Both the position numbers and the translations under genes were made by a program. This document shows, one piece after another, positions 1 to 9,812 of a DNA stretch of 64,000 bases. This DNA is from Salinicola endophyticus (GTDB lineage Bacteria > Pseudomonadota > Gammaproteobacteria > Pseudomonadales > Halomonadaceae). The stretch is taken from positions 3,038,001 to 3,102,000 of the forward strand of contig NZ_CP159578.1 of NCBI RefSeq assembly GCF_040536835.1, written 5' to 3'. Every line of letters starts with the position of its first letter. The stretch's first letter is position 1. Under the pieces are notes generated by a model. The model searched no databases. It saw only the letters and a program-made list of their open reading frames with translations, and was not told the origin of the DNA.

Positions 1-1
1 C

Positions 2-907
2 CGCCATCTGGTCACCTCGACCATCGAGCACAAGGCGGTGGTCGACACGGCCAAGGCGCTGGAGGCCGAGGGTTTCGAGGTCACCTGGCTGACCCCGACC
101 CGCGAGGGCCTGATCACCCCGCAGGCGCTGCGCGAGGCGATGCGCGACGACACCGTGCTGGTGTCACTGATGGCGGTCAACAACGAACTCGGCAGCGTCA
201 ACGATATCGCCGCCCTGGCCGAGGTCGCCCATGCCAACGGCGCCTTCTTCCACAGCGATGCGGCCCAGGCCGCGGGGCGTTTGGCGCTCGACGTCACCGC
301 CATGGGGGTAGACCTGATGTCGCTGTCGGCGCACAAGGCCTACGGCCCCAAGGGGATCGGCGCGCTCTACGTGCGCCGCGACCCAAATCTGCGCGTCGAG
401 GCGCTGATCCACGGCGGCGGGCATGAGCGCGGCATGCGCTCCGGCACCCTGCCCACCCACCAGATCGTCGGCATGGGCAGCGCCTTTGCGCTGGCCCTGG
501 ACGAGCGCGAGCAGGACGACGCCCGCCTGCGCGAGCTGCGTCAGCGCTTTCTCGATGGGCTAGCGCCCTGTGCGGGCATTCACAACCACTCGCCGACGGC
601 GCACAACGTGCCCAATATCGTCAATCTCGCCTTCGACGGGGTCGACGGCGAGTCGCTGCTGATGGCGCTGCGCGGGCTTGCGGTCTCTACCGGCTCGGCC
701 TGCAACTCGGCCAGCGTCGATCCCTCCTATGTCCTCAAGGGGATCGGCGTGCCCCACGCCCAGGCGCTGGCATCGATCCGCTTCAGTTTCGGCCGCTTCA
801 CCCGCGCCGACGACATAGACAACGCCGTGGCGGAGATCCGCCGCGCGCTAGACGGCCTGCGCCAACCGGCCAGTGCCGCCATGCATCAACGCGAGGCGAG
901 CCATTGA
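2..907 (+). CDS. iscS: cysteine desulfurase, IscS/NifS family (5' partial)
   Basis: PLP enzyme that takes sulfur from cysteine for Fe-S cluster and thio-cofactor assembly. The reading frame is open from base 2, so the N-terminus lies outside the window. Visible are the 'EHKAV' substrate-site segment near the start, the PLP-lysine motif SAHKAYGPKG, and the mobile-loop persulfide cysteine in STGSACNSAS followed by YVLKGIG. The active-site loop reads 'ACNSAS' rather than the 'ACTSAS' common in IscS, so an IscS-like paralogue is possible. iscA follows 26 nt downstream with no iscU between. Function is firm from the motifs; the exact paralogue is less so. Confidence 0.9.
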   Translation, partial: RHLVTSTIEHKAVVDTAKALEAEGFEVTWLTPTREGLITPQALREAMRDDTVLVSLMAVNNELGSVNDIAALAEVAHANGAFFHSDAAQAAGRLALDVTAMGVDLMSLSAHKAYGPKGIGALYVRRDPNLRVEALIHGGGHERGMRSGTLPTHQIVGMGSAFALALDEREQDDARLRELRQRFLDGLAPCAGIHNHSPTAHNVPNIVNLAFDGVDGESLLMALRGLAVSTGSACNSASVDPSYVLKGIGVPHAQALASIRFSFGRFTRADDIDNAVAEIRRALDGLRQPASAAMHQREASH

Positions 908-933
908 CTCGCCACGAGCAGGGAGAGACAGCC

Positions 934-1260
934 ATGCAAAGCATCAGCATCAGTGAAGCCGCCGCCAACCAGATCCGCCACGTGCTCGCCGAGCGCGGCA
1001 GCGGCCTCGGGCTGCGGGTGGCGGTCAAGCCGAGCGGCTGCTCCGGCTACAGCTACGTCCTCGATATCGCCGACGAAGCGCGCGACGACGAGATCGCCTT
1101 CGAGGAGCGCGGGGTCAAGGTGCTGGTCGACCGCGAGGCGCTGGCGATCCTCGACGGCACCGAGGTCGACTACGTCAACGAAGGGCTCAACCGCTTCTTC
1201 CGCTTCAACAACCCCAACGTCACCGACGAGTGCGGGTGCGGCGAAAGCTTCAGCGTGTAA
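934..1260 (+). CDS. iscA: iron-sulfur cluster assembly protein IscA (HesB/YadR family)
   Basis: A-type carrier of 108 residues that binds iron or a nascent Fe-S cluster and passes it to apo-proteins. The three conserved cysteines are present: one in KPSGCSGYSY and two in the C-terminal ECGCGESF. The start at 934 is chosen because a purine-rich GGGAGAGA sits 6 nt upstream and the protein then begins exactly at the family start (MQSISIS). It lies directly behind the cysteine desulfurase, probably in the same transcript, but without iscU, hscBA or fdx in between. Confidence 0.93.
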   Translation: MQSISISEAAANQIRHVLAERGSGLGLRVAVKPSGCSGYSYVLDIADEARDDEIAFEERGVKVLVDREALAILDGTEVDYVNEGLNRFFRFNNPNVTDECGCGESFSV

Positions 1261-1401
1261 AAGAGAGCTTCAGCGTCTGATCGCGCAGCGCGGCTGGGGT
1301 GCGTCCCCCGGATGCTTAGGCTACAATGGCGCGATTTTTCGGCCCCTTCTCCCAGAGTCCAGAGTGTCGAGGTAGAAAGCGCCTGGCCGAAACCGTTTTC
1401 G

Positions 1402-1429
1402 ACGACGCGCCACTCCGGTGGCGCGTCGT
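1402..1429. terminator. 12-bp perfect hairpin between iscA and ndk
   Basis: Inverted repeat ACGACGCGCCAC / GTGGCGCGTCGT around a TCCG loop, followed by TTCATC. It probably ends the iscSA transcript or folds in the ndk leader. There is no real T-run, so factor-independent termination is uncertain. Confidence 0.5.
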
Positions 1430-1506
1430 TTCATCTATCCCAACCGGATACCCGGCCGCCACCGCGGCCGGTTCCACCTTTCTCTACTGATCAGGAGACC
1501 GAACTC

Positions 1507-1935
1507 ATGGCTACCGAGCGCACGCTGTCCATCATCAAGCCCGATGCCGTTGCCAAGAACGCGATCGGCGACATCTACAGCCGTTTCGAAAAAGCCGGCC
1601 TGCGCATCGTCGCAGCCAAGATGCTGCACCTCTCCCAGGCGCAGGCGGAAGGCTTCTACGCCGAGCACAAAGAGCGCGGTTTCTTCGCCGACCTGGTCGC
1701 GTTCATGACCTCCGGTCCGGTCATGGTCCAGGTCCTCGAAGGTGAAGGCGCCGTGGCCAAGAACCGCGAGCTGATGGGTGCCACCAACCCGAAGGAAGCC
1801 GAGCCGGGCACCATCCGCGCCGACTTCGCCACCTCCATCGACGCCAACGCGGTGCACGGCTCCGACGCCGCCGAATCCGCCGCGCGCGAAATCAGCTACT
1901 TCTTCGAAGAGAGCGAAATCTGCCCGCGCGGCTGA
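1507..1935 (+). CDS. ndk: nucleoside diphosphate kinase
   Basis: Transfers the gamma-phosphate from ATP to NDPs through a phospho-histidine, balancing the (d)NTP pools. The 142-residue length is typical. It starts [15 protein letters not shown], and the active-site histidine is in the family signature [14 protein letters not shown] lies 7 nt upstream of the ATG at 1507. It heads the conserved ndk-rlmN-pilF-rodZ-ispG-hisS-yfgM-bamB-der gene order of gammaproteobacteria. Confidence 0.97.
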   Translation: MATERTLSIIKPDAVAKNAIGDIYSRFEKAGLRIVAAKMLHLSQAQAEGFYAEHKERGFFADLVAFMTSGPVMVQVLEGEGAVAKNRELMGATNPKEAEPGTIRADFATSIDANAVHGSDAAESAAREISYFFEESEICPRG

Positions 1936-1942
1936 TTCGCCA

Positions 1943-1969
1943 GACGACCGGCCGCTGCGGCCGGTCGTC
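1943..1969. terminator. hairpin after ndk
   Basis: Perfect 12-bp stem GACGACCGGCCG / CGGCCGGTCGTC with a CTG loop, just after the ndk stop codon. No T-run follows, so it may act as an attenuator or mRNA-stabilising 3' structure between ndk and rlmN. Confidence 0.5.
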
Positions 1970-2017
1970 GCCCACGTCCCCCGGACACCCCGCCATTCTC
2001 GAGCCGGTCCCGTTGCC

Positions 2018-3151
2018 ATGAGCGCTGCCACTGACACCCCGCGTACCAATCTTCTGGGTCTCTCCCGCGAACAGATGGAAGCCTTCTTCGTCTCGCTGGG
2101 CGAGAAGAAGTTTCGCGCCGCCCAGGTCATGAAATGGATCCACCAGGAAGGCTGCGACGATTTCGAGTCGATGACCAATCTGTCGAAGCCGCTGCGTGCA
2201 CGCCTGGCCGAACACGCCGAGATCCGCGGCCCGGGTGTGGTCTACGAAGGCACCTCCAGCGATGGTACCCGCAAGTGGGTGCTCGAGGTCGAGGACGGCA
2301 GCTACGTCGAGACCGTGCTGATCCCCGCCGACAACGGCACGCGCCGCACGCTGTGCGTCTCGTCCCAGGTGGGCTGCTCGCTCGACTGCAGCTTCTGTTC
2401 CACCGGCAAGCAGGGCTTCCAGCGCAACCTCACCAGCGCCGAGATCATTGGCCAGGTGTGGGTCGCCCAGCAGCGTGCCGGCGGGCGCATGAGCGCCGCC
2501 GACGGTCGCCGCGCGATCACCAACGTGGTGATGATGGGCATGGGCGAGCCGCTGCTCAACTACGACAACGTGGTGCCGTCGATGAAGCTGATGCTCGACG
2601 ATAACGCCTACGGTCTGTCCAAGCGCCGGGTCACGCTCTCCACCTCCGGCGTGGTACCGATGATCGACAAGCTCGGCGACGAGCTCGACGTGAGCCTGGC
2701 GATCTCGCTGCACGCAGCCAACGACGAGCTGCGCAACGAGCTGGTGCCGCTCAACCGCAAGTACAACATTCGCAAGCTGCTCGACGCCTGCAAGCGTTAC
2801 CTCGACAAGTGCGGCGACACCCGCCACATCACTATCGAGTACACCTTGATCAAGGACGTCAACGACCAGCAGGCGCACGCCGAACAGCTGGCCAAGCTGC
2901 TCGACGAGCTGCCGTGCAAGATCAACCTGATCCCGTTCAATCCGTTCCCGCACTCGGGCTACGAGACCCCGTCGCGCAATCAGGTCATGCGCTTCCAGCG
3001 CTGGCTCTACGACCTGGGCTATACCGCACCGGTGCGCTCGACCCGCGGCGACGACATCGATGCCGCCTGCGGCCAATTGGTCGGTCGGGTCAAGGATCGG
3101 ACCAAGCGCCACGAACGCTACATTCAGTCGATTCAACTCGACGCCGACTGA
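2018..3151 (+). CDS. rlmN: 23S rRNA/tRNA adenosine C2-methyltransferase RlmN
   Basis: Radical-SAM enzyme making m2A2503 in 23S rRNA and m2A37 in some tRNAs. The CX3CX2C cluster motif is seen as CSLDCSFC followed by [21 protein letters not shown] segment and the C-terminal DIDAACGQL, which holds the methyl-carrier cysteine, are also present. The 377-residue length with the ATG at 2018 is normal; the frame stays open further upstream, but those residues overlap ndk and lack family similarity. It lies between ndk and pilF as in Pseudomonas. Confidence 0.96.
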   Translation: MSAATDTPRTNLLGLSREQMEAFFVSLGEKKFRAAQVMKWIHQEGCDDFESMTNLSKPLRARLAEHAEIRGPGVVYEGTSSDGTRKWVLEVEDGSYVETVLIPADNGTRRTLCVSSQVGCSLDCSFCSTGKQGFQRNLTSAEIIGQVWVAQQRAGGRMSAADGRRAITNVVMMGMGEPLLNYDNVVPSMKLMLDDNAYGLSKRRVTLSTSGVVPMIDKLGDELDVSLAISLHAANDELRNELVPLNRKYNIRKLLDACKRYLDKCGDTRHITIEYTLIKDVNDQQAHAEQLAKLLDELPCKINLIPFNPFPHSGYETPSRNQVMRFQRWLYDLGYTAPVRSTRGDDIDAACGQLVGRVKDRTKRHERYIQSIQLDAD

Positions 3152-3312
3152 ATCGGTTCCGCTGCGCCCCCATCCGGTGCCGATCGCACCCTCGCCGCCT
3201 TGACTTCGATCCGGTGCGGCGCTTTGATGGGAGCCCCAAAACCGCTTTGTTTTCAGCCGTTCGGAACAAGGGCCAGCACGCAATGCGTGTCCGAACCGCG
3301 GGAGAGCCGTCA

Positions 3313-4050
3313 ATGAGCCGCCAATTCTGTCCACCACCGGTACGCGCTGTCGCTATCGCCGTGGGCTTGGTGTGCCTGGTCAACGGCTGCGCCACCCCGG
3401 TGGCCTCCAATGCGCCGCGCGCCGAGAGCAAGAGCGATGCGGCCGCCGCCTACACCCGCCTGGGCAAGGCGTACCTGGCCGAGAACAATCTTCCGCGCGC
3501 CCAGCAGGCGCTGGAACACGCGCTCACCCTCGATGCGCGTGACGCAGAGGCGCTGGAAGGTCTGGCACTGCTCTACCAAAGCCAGCGCGAGCTCGACCTC
3601 GCCGCGCGCTTCTTCGAGCGCGCGCTGGCAGCGGCGCCCGATGCCACCCGTATCCGCAACAACTACGCCGCGCTGCTCTATCAGCGCGAGCGCTACGCGC
3701 AGGCGTGCCAGCAGCTGACGCTGGCCAGCCGCGATATCACCTATACCAAACGCGCCCAGCTGTTCGCGAATCTGGGCCAGTGTCAGGACATGACAGGCGA
3801 TGCCCAGGCGGCGCAGGCGAGTTATCGTCGCGCGCTGGATATCGATCCGCGCAACGCGCGCAGCCTGCTCGCCCTGGCACGCATCGATCATACGCAGGGT
3901 AATAACGAACGCGCCTGGGAACGCTTGCAGCGTTACTTCACCGTGGCCGGCACCAGCCCCGAGAGCCTGCGCCTGGCGAGTGACATCGCCAGCGCCCAGG
4001 GCGATTCGACGCGGGCGACTTTCTACCGTCAACAGCTGGGCGGTTCCTGA
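3313..4050 (+). CDS. pilF: type IV pilus biogenesis/stability lipoprotein PilF (PilW), TPR repeats
   Basis: Outer-membrane lipoprotein that in Pseudomonas promotes assembly of the PilQ secretin. The 245-residue protein has a signal peptide ending in a lipobox (LVNGC, Cys about residue 25) and then five to six TPR units (for example AYTRLGKAYLAENNLPRAQ and ALEGLALLYQSQRE). The ATG at 3313 has GGAGAG upstream; an alternative ATG at 3283 lacks a better site. The gene sits between rlmN and rodZ, the usual place. Confidence 0.9.
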   Translation: MSRQFCPPPVRAVAIAVGLVCLVNGCATPVASNAPRAESKSDAAAAYTRLGKAYLAENNLPRAQQALEHALTLDARDAEALEGLALLYQSQRELDLAARFFERALAAAPDATRIRNNYAALLYQRERYAQACQQLTLASRDITYTKRAQLFANLGQCQDMTGDAQAAQASYRRALDIDPRNARSLLALARIDHTQGNNERAWERLQRYFTVAGTSPESLRLASDIASAQGDSTRATFYRQQLGGS

Positions 4051-4087
4051 GGCGCATGGACCCTAGAATGCAGAAGGATTTTCGCGC

Positions 4088-5152
4088 ATGAGCGCCATCG
4101 ACGAACAGCAGCAAGAGAGCGAGCACAGCACCCACGCCGAGTCCGCCGGCAAGATGCTGCGGGCAGAACGTGAACGCCAGGGACTCAGCCTCGACGAGGT
4201 GGCGCTGCAGCTCAACCTGCGACCCAGCGTGGTCGAAGGTCTGGAGCAGGACAACTTCGAGCAGGTCCCCATCGCCGCCTACCGCCGTGGCTACGTGCGC
4301 GCCTACGCGCGCCTGCTGGGCATGAACGAGCGCCAGGTGGTGAGCGCCTACAACGCCGCCCATGGCCAGTCCGACATCGAACGCAAGCTCTCGCCGGTGA
4401 ACACCACGCGGCCACCGTCACGGGTCGGCGCCTGGATCTTCAGGCTGTTCACCCTGCTGGTGATCGTCGGGCTGATCGGGCTCACCCTGCTGTGGTGGCA
4501 GAGCCGCGAGGGCAACGACCTGTTCGGTGGCGGCAGCGACGACGCCCCGATCGCGGTCGACTCCCTCGACGGCAAGAGCGACGCGGCGCCGGCCGCCGAT
4601 ACCGGCACTCAGCTCGCCCCCAACAGTGATACCGCGCTGCCGCCGATGCCCACGGCCACAGATACTCCGACCGCTGCCGACACCGCCGGCGACACCGGCG
4701 CCGCGTCGACCAGGGACGGCACGCCGCCGGCAACCGACGAGCGTGAGGCGCAGTCCGTCGCCACCAGCGCCCAGACCGCTGCCCCCCAGGGCACGGACAC
4801 CCAAGGCGCGGACACCCAGGGCACTAGCGATCAAGACGCTGCGGGCCAGAGTGCAGAGACCGCCGCGGCATCCAGTGACGAGAGCGCCCAGAGCACACCC
4901 AGTGCCGACGTCAACACGCTCTCGCTGACCTTCAACCAGCAGTCGTGGACCGAGATCTACGACGCCACCGACAAGCGCATCTTCAGCGGTCTGCAGTCCG
5001 CCGGCAGTCAGGCGACTGCCAGCGGCAAACCGCCCTTCCGTTTGACCATCGGCAACGCCAGCGGTGTCTCGCTGCGCTACCGCGGCCAGACGGTCGACCT
5101 TGGCCAATACACCGGCGGCAACAACGTCGCCCGCTTCACGCTGGGAGACTGA
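4088..5152 (+). CDS. rodZ: RodZ-type cytoskeletal/cell-shape protein
   Basis: Bitopic inner-membrane protein linking MreB filaments to the cell-wall elongation machinery. The 354 residues show a Cro/CI-like helix-turn-helix (about 20-90, [20 protein letters not shown]), one membrane span (about 118-140, [20 protein letters not shown]), a long low-complexity Ala/Thr/Asp/Gln linker (about 150-270) and a C-terminal beta domain (DUF4115, about 275-354). The linker contains a short tandem unit DTQG(A/T). The start at 4088 follows AGAAGGA. Confidence 0.88.
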   Translation: MSAIDEQQQESEHSTHAESAGKMLRAERERQGLSLDEVALQLNLRPSVVEGLEQDNFEQVPIAAYRRGYVRAYARLLGMNERQVVSAYNAAHGQSDIERKLSPVNTTRPPSRVGAWIFRLFTLLVIVGLIGLTLLWWQSREGNDLFGGGSDDAPIAVDSLDGKSDAAPAADTGTQLAPNSDTALPPMPTATDTPTAADTAGDTGAASTRDGTPPATDEREAQSVATSAQTAAPQGTDTQGADTQGTSDQDAAGQSAETAAASSDESAQSTPSADVNTLSLTFNQQSWTEIYDATDKRIFSGLQSAGSQATASGKPPFRLTIGNASGVSLRYRGQTVDLGQYTGGNNVARFTLGD

Positions 5153-5160
5153 GAAGCACC

Positions 5161-6276
5161 ATGCACATGCACTCTCCGATCACCCGCCGCATCTCGCGCC
5201 AGATCCATGTCGGCAACGTCGCCGTCGGCGGCGGTGCCCCCATCTCCGTGCAGAGCATGACCAACACCGACACCCTCGATGTCGATGCCACGGTCGCACA
5301 GATCGAGCGCCTGCAGATGGCCGGCGCCGATATCGTGCGCGTCTCGGTGCCGGACATGGACGCCGCCGAGGCGTTCGGCAAGATCAAGCGTCGGGTCAGC
5401 GTGCCGCTGGTCGCCGACATCCACTTCGACTACAAGATCGCCCTGCGCGTGGCCGAACTGGGCGTCGACTGTCTGCGCATCAACCCCGGCAACATCGGCC
5501 GCGAGGAGCGGGTGCAGGCGGTGGTCAGCGCCGCCCGCGACAATGGCATCCCGATCCGTATCGGCGTCAACGCCGGCTCGCTGGAGAAAGACCTGCAGAA
5601 GAAGTACGGCGAACCGACCCCGGAAGCGCTGGTCGAATCGGCCATGCGCCATATCGACCACCTCGACCGGCTCGACTTCCCCGATTTCAAGGTCAGCGTC
5701 AAGGCCAGCGACGTGTTCATGGCGGTGGCCGCCTACCGTCAACTGGCGACGCAGATCGAGCAGCCGCTGCACCTGGGCATCACCGAGGCGGGCGGGCTGC
5801 GCTCGGGCACGGTCAAGTCCTCGATCGGCCTGGGCATGCTGCTGATGGATGGCATCGGCGACACCATCCGGGTCTCGCTGGCCGCCGACCCGGTGGAGGA
5901 GATCAAGGTCGGTTACGACATGCTCAAGAGTCTGCGGCTGCGCTCCAAGGGCATCAACTTCATCGCCTGCCCCAGCTGCTCACGCCAGAACTTCGACGTG
6001 ATCGGCACCATGAATGCCCTCGAGGAGCGCCTCGATGACATCATGACCCCGCTCGACGTCTCGGTGATCGGCTGCGTGGTCAACGGCCCGGGCGAGGCCA
6101 AGGAGAGCGATATCGGGCTCACCGGCGGCAGCCCAGCCAACCTGGTCTATATCGACGGCAAGCCGGCGAGCAAACTGCGCAACGACCATCTGGTCGACGA
6201 TCTCGAAGCGCTGATCCGGGCCAAGGCCAAGGAGAAGGAAGCGCGCGACGAGGCCGTGATCGCCCGCGGGGCCTGA
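5161..6276 (+). CDS. ispG: 4-hydroxy-3-methylbut-2-en-1-yl diphosphate synthase IspG (GcpE)
   Basis: Fe-S enzyme of the MEP isoprenoid pathway converting MEcPP to HMBPP. The 371 residues include the N-terminal TIM-barrel segment [10 protein letters not shown] and the 4Fe-4S ligands in [12 protein letters not shown] and [11 protein letters not shown]. It lies 8 nt after rodZ, so the two are likely co-transcribed. The ATG at 5161 is used; an in-frame ATG two codons later is possible. Confidence 0.97.
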   Translation: MHMHSPITRRISRQIHVGNVAVGGGAPISVQSMTNTDTLDVDATVAQIERLQMAGADIVRVSVPDMDAAEAFGKIKRRVSVPLVADIHFDYKIALRVAELGVDCLRINPGNIGREERVQAVVSAARDNGIPIRIGVNAGSLEKDLQKKYGEPTPEALVESAMRHIDHLDRLDFPDFKVSVKASDVFMAVAAYRQLATQIEQPLHLGITEAGGLRSGTVKSSIGLGMLLMDGIGDTIRVSLAADPVEEIKVGYDMLKSLRLRSKGINFIACPSCSRQNFDVIGTMNALEERLDDIMTPLDVSVIGCVVNGPGEAKESDIGLTGGSPANLVYIDGKPASKLRNDHLVDDLEALIRAKAKEKEARDEAVIARGA

Positions 6277-6300
6277 CCCCTTTCTCTCGAAGAACCATCC

Positions 6301-6337
6301 AGCGCCGGCGGGCCGGGAGTCCGCGGCGCTTTGCTTT
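6301..6337. terminator. GC-rich hairpin with T-rich tail between ispG and hisS
   Basis: AGCGCC pairs with GGCGCT (6325-6330), with further partial pairing inside, and is followed by TTGCTTT. Its position makes it either a weak terminator or a regulatory hairpin ahead of hisS. Confidence 0.4.
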
Positions 6338-6352
6338 AGGCAGGAGTGTCAG

Positions 6353-7642
6353 TTGAGCAACAAGATACAAGCCATCCGCGGCATGAACGATCTACTGCCG
6401 GATCAGTCGCCCGCGTGGCAGTACCTGGAGCGCCAGTTGCGCGCGCTGGTGGCGCGTTACGACTACCGCGAGATTCGTACCCCGATCGTCGAACAGACCG
6501 GTCTGTTCGCGCGCTCGATCGGCGAAGCCACCGACGTGGTCGAGAAGGAGATGTACACCTTCGACGACCGCAACGGCGAGAGCCTGACCCTGCGCCCGGA
6601 GAACACCGCGGCGGTGGTGCGCGCGGCGATGGAGCACGGCCTTCTGCACAACCAGACCCAGCGGCTCTGGTACATGGGCCCGATGTTCCGCTACGAGCGG
6701 CCGCAGAAGGGGCGCTATCGCCAGTTCCACCAGATCGGTATCGAAGCCTACGGCATGACCGGGCCGGATATCGACGCCGAGATCATCCTGCTCTCGGCGC
6801 GCCTGTGGCGTCAGCTGGGCATGTCGGAGCACGTCACCCTCGAACTCAATTCGCTGGGCTCGCCCGAGGCCCGGGCGCGCTACCGCGAGGCGCTGGTGGC
6901 CTACTTCGAGGCCCATCGCGAGGTGCTCGACGAGGACTCGCAGCGACGCCTGACCAGCAACCCGCTGCGCATTCTCGACTCCAAGAATCCGGACATGGCC
7001 GAAATGCTCGCCGGCGCCCCGCAGCTCTTCGATCATCTCGACGACGAGTCGCGCGAGCACTTCGAGCAGCTCAAGGCGACCCTGGACGCCGCCGGTATCG
7101 GCTACCGCCTCAATCCGCGGCTGGTGCGCGGGCTCGACTACTACTCGCGCACCGTGTTCGAGTGGACCACCACGGCGCTGGGCAGCCAGGGCACGGTGTG
7201 TGGTGGCGGCCGCTACGATGGGCTGGTCGAGCAGCTCGGCGGCAAGGCCGTGCCGGCGGTGGGCTTCGCCATCGGCCTCGAACGCCTGATGCTGCTGCTG
7301 GAGACCCTAAACCTGCTCCCCGACGAAGCCATGGGCAGTGTCGACGCCTACCTGCTGGCGATGGGCGATGGCGCCGAGCGCCAGGCACTGCTGCTGGGCG
7401 AGCGTCTGCGCGACACTCTGCCGGGGCTGCGCCTTCAGGTACACTGCGGCGGCGGCAGCTTCAAGAGCCAGATTCGCCGCGCCGACCGCAGCGGCGCCCG
7501 GATCGCGCTGATCCTGGGTGAGGACGAGATCGCCAACGGCCGTCTGACCCTCAAGCCGCTACGCGATGACGGCGAGCAGCAGACCCTGGAGCAGGAAGCG
7601 GCCATCGCCTGGCTCGCCGAACACATCGTCGGCGAGTCATGA
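6353..7642 (+). CDS. hisS: histidyl-tRNA synthetase
   Basis: Class II aminoacyl-tRNA synthetase of 429 residues. Motif 2 is seen as [18 protein letters not shown], the histidine-binding segment as [15 protein letters not shown], and motif 3 near [11 protein letters not shown], followed by the anticodon-binding domain. Translation starts at TTG 6353 with CAGGAG 6 nt upstream; the protein then begins with the family's MNDLLPDQ segment after nine residues. Confidence 0.97.
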   Translation: MSNKIQAIRGMNDLLPDQSPAWQYLERQLRALVARYDYREIRTPIVEQTGLFARSIGEATDVVEKEMYTFDDRNGESLTLRPENTAAVVRAAMEHGLLHNQTQRLWYMGPMFRYERPQKGRYRQFHQIGIEAYGMTGPDIDAEIILLSARLWRQLGMSEHVTLELNSLGSPEARARYREALVAYFEAHREVLDEDSQRRLTSNPLRILDSKNPDMAEMLAGAPQLFDHLDDESREHFEQLKATLDAAGIGYRLNPRLVRGLDYYSRTVFEWTTTALGSQGTVCGGGRYDGLVEQLGGKAVPAVGFAIGLERLMLLLETLNLLPDEAMGSVDAYLLAMGDGAERQALLLGERLRDTLPGLRLQVHCGGGSFKSQIRRADRSGARIALILGEDEIANGRLTLKPLRDDGEQQTLEQEAAIAWLAEHIVGES

Positions 7643-7760
7643 CGCCAGCCTTCGGCGCCGTTGCCGCGGCGCCGGGGGAGGCATCTGCGCGACGCGAGAC
7701 GGCATCGATAGCGCGCCTGATTGAGCGGGCGCCGAGTCACACAGTGTAAGGAGACCGCCC

Positions 7761-8420
7761 GTGGCGGAGCTGAAAAGCGAAGAAGAACAGCTGGATGCGA
7801 TCAAGGAGTGGTGGAAGTCCAACGGCACCGCGCTGCTGGTCGGCATCGTCGTTGCCGTGGCGCTGGTGCTGGGCTGGCACGCCTGGCAGCGTCATCAGGA
7901 GAACCAGTCCGCCGAGGCCTCGGTGACCTATCAGCAGCTCATCGCCATCGCCGCCAGCGATAGCATCGATGACAAGGCGCGCGCCCAGGCCTTCGAGCTG
8001 GCCGACAAGCTCGAAAGCGATCACGGCGGCACGCTCTACGCCGATCTCGCTGGCCTGATCGAGGCCAAGCTGGCGGTGGGCGCCAACGATGACGCCCGCG
8101 CCCGGAAGGCGCTCGAACCGGTGATCGCCGACGGTGACCGCCCCTACATGCAGGGGCTGGCAAAGCTCGAACTGGCGCGCCTGCAGATCGCCGCCAAGGA
8201 CGCCGACAGCGCCTTGAAGACCCTCGACGGCAGCTTCCCCGAAGCGCTCGAGGCGCAGCGCCAGGCGGTGCGCGGTGATGCCTTCGTCGCCCTCGACCGC
8301 CACGACGACGCCAGCCAGGCGTATCAGGAAGCGCAGAACCTGGCGCAGGCGTCGGACCAGACGCTCTACGGCCTTCAGCTCAAGCTCGACGATCTCGGTG
8401 CAAAGGACGCTACCCCATGA
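7761..8420 (+). CDS. yfgM: YfgM-family ancillary SecYEG translocon subunit
   Basis: Inner-membrane protein with a periplasmic TPR-like domain, in E. coli bound to SecYEG and periplasmic chaperones. The 219 residues show a cytoplasmic N-terminus, a membrane span at about 25-44 (ALLVGIVVAVALVLGWHAW) and helical repeats after it. The GTG start at 7761 has AAGGAGA upstream. The stop overlaps the bamB start (ATGA), a sign of translational coupling. Confidence 0.9.
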   Translation: MAELKSEEEQLDAIKEWWKSNGTALLVGIVVAVALVLGWHAWQRHQENQSAEASVTYQQLIAIAASDSIDDKARAQAFELADKLESDHGGTLYADLAGLIEAKLAVGANDDARARKALEPVIADGDRPYMQGLAKLELARLQIAAKDADSALKTLDGSFPEALEAQRQAVRGDAFVALDRHDDASQAYQEAQNLAQASDQTLYGLQLKLDDLGAKDATP

Positions 8421-9577
8421 AACTGACCCGCCTACTGCTGCCCCTGGGGCTGACTGCGACCCTGCTGGCCGGCTGCGCCGGTAGCGTCGAACCCCAGTAT
8501 CCGCCCAAGGAGCTCAAGGACTTCCCCGCCACCGTCGAACTCGACGAGCGCTGGAGTCAGGACATCGGCGAAGGTCTGGGCCGCGCCCAGTACCCGCTGA
8601 CCCCGCTGGTCGATGGCGGCACGATCTACGCCGTCGACCAGACCGGCGATCTGCGCGCGATCGACACCGACAGCGGTGACACCCAGTGGGAGGTGGAGCT
8701 CGGCACACCGATCTCCAGCGGGATCGGCGCCGACCCCGGCCGCCTCTATCTGGGCACCCGCAACGGCGAAGTGCTGGCGGTGGATCGCACCGACGGCAGT
8801 ATCGCCTGGCGTTCGCGAGTCTCCAGCGAAGTGCTGGCGCCGCCCCAGGTCAACAGCCAGCTGGTGATCGCGCAGAGCGTCGACGGCGCGGTGACCGCCC
8901 TCGACCGTGCCGATGGCCAGGAAAAGTGGATCTACTCCAGCGCGATGCCGGCGCTGACCCTGCGCGGCACTGGCACGCCGCGGACCATCGAGCCGGTCAC
9001 CTTCGCCGGCTTCGCCAACGGCCGCCTGGTCACCCTCGACAACCGCAGCGGCCAGAGCCTGTGGGACATGCGCGTCGCGGTGCCCCAGGGCCGTACCGAA
9101 GTCGACCAGCTGGTCGATCTCGACGGCCAGCCGGTGCTGACCCGCGATGGGCGCCTGTTCGTGACCAGCTACAACGGTCGTCTGGTGGCGCTCGAAGCGA
9201 CCTCCGGCAAGGTGCTGTGGGAGCGCAAGGAGTCGAGCTACCTGACCCCGCTGGTGGTGGGCAACTACCTGTTCACGGTCAATGCCGCCAGCCACGTGCT
9301 CGCCATCGAGGCCGACTCGGGTCGCGTGATGTGGGACGCCGACACCCTCGAAGGGCGCTGGCTGACCTCGCCCGCCTTCGTCGACGGCAATATCGCCGTG
9401 GGCGACTATGAGGGCTACGTGCACCTGCTCGACGCCACCACCGGCGAGATGAGCGGGCGCGTCCATGTCAGCGGCAGCGGCCTCACCCTGCCGCTGCTGA
9501 CCGGCGACAAGCGTCTCTACGTCTACGCCAACGATGGTCGTCTGGTCGCCTACGACCTCAAGACCGTCAAGCCCTGA
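8417..9577 (+). CDS. bamB: outer-membrane assembly lipoprotein BamB
   Basis: Component of the BAM complex that inserts beta-barrel proteins into the outer membrane. The 386 residues have a signal peptide with lipobox LLAGC (Cys about 19) and then eight PQQ-like beta-propeller blades (repeated patterns such as GDLRAIDTDSGDTQWEVELG and GRLVALEATSGKVLWERK). Translationally coupled to yfgM and followed by a long hairpin. Confidence 0.95.
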   Translation: MKLTRLLLPLGLTATLLAGCAGSVEPQYPPKELKDFPATVELDERWSQDIGEGLGRAQYPLTPLVDGGTIYAVDQTGDLRAIDTDSGDTQWEVELGTPISSGIGADPGRLYLGTRNGEVLAVDRTDGSIAWRSRVSSEVLAPPQVNSQLVIAQSVDGAVTALDRADGQEKWIYSSAMPALTLRGTGTPRTIEPVTFAGFANGRLVTLDNRSGQSLWDMRVAVPQGRTEVDQLVDLDGQPVLTRDGRLFVTSYNGRLVALEATSGKVLWERKESSYLTPLVVGNYLFTVNAASHVLAIEADSGRVMWDADTLEGRWLTSPAFVDGNIAVGDYEGYVHLLDATTGEMSGRVHVSGSGLTLPLLTGDKRLYVYANDGRLVAYDLKTVKP

Positions 9578-9596
9578 GGCGCGCACGCTGCGTCTT

Positions 9597-9628
9597 GACG
9601 ACGGCCCCGCCTAGGCGGGGCCGTCGTC
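9597..9628. terminator. 15-bp hairpin after bamB
   Basis: Perfect inverted repeat GACGACGGCCCCGCC / GGCGGGGCCGTCGTC separated by only TA. No U-run follows. It probably protects or ends the bamB mRNA. Confidence 0.55.
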
Positions 9629-9695
9629 GTCTGGGGTACGCCGTGCCCCGGCGCACGCCGGTGAAGGATCGTGGTCTGTGCCCGGCGGCGGTCTA

Positions 9696-9704
9696 TGCTA
9701 GAAT
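9696..9704 (+). promoter_or_regulatory. extended -10 promoter upstream of der
   Basis: TGC-TAGAAT reads as an extended -10 element about 109 nt before the der start. No convincing -35 hexamer is visible 17 nt upstream, which extended -10 promoters tolerate. Confidence 0.4.
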
Positions 9705-9812
9705 CGCGCCAGAACGCGAGGCAGGTACGCTTTCAGCCTCGCCCATATCCTGACGTCGTCGGCGCCCATCCCGCGCCGGCGCCATACTCCCGCTGCTCGT
9801 TTGCGAATCGCC

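Noticed and set aside
1892..3337. 481-codon minus-strand frame over rlmN
   Set aside because: Antisense shadow of rlmN with no recognisable motif.
6301..6337. Riboswitch or T-box before hisS
   Set aside because: Leader is only about 75 nt with one hairpin; no T-box sequence or specifier loop is visible.
7643..7760. Separate small gene between hisS and yfgM
   Set aside because: No open frame with a ribosome-binding site; only a GC-rich imperfect hairpin is seen.
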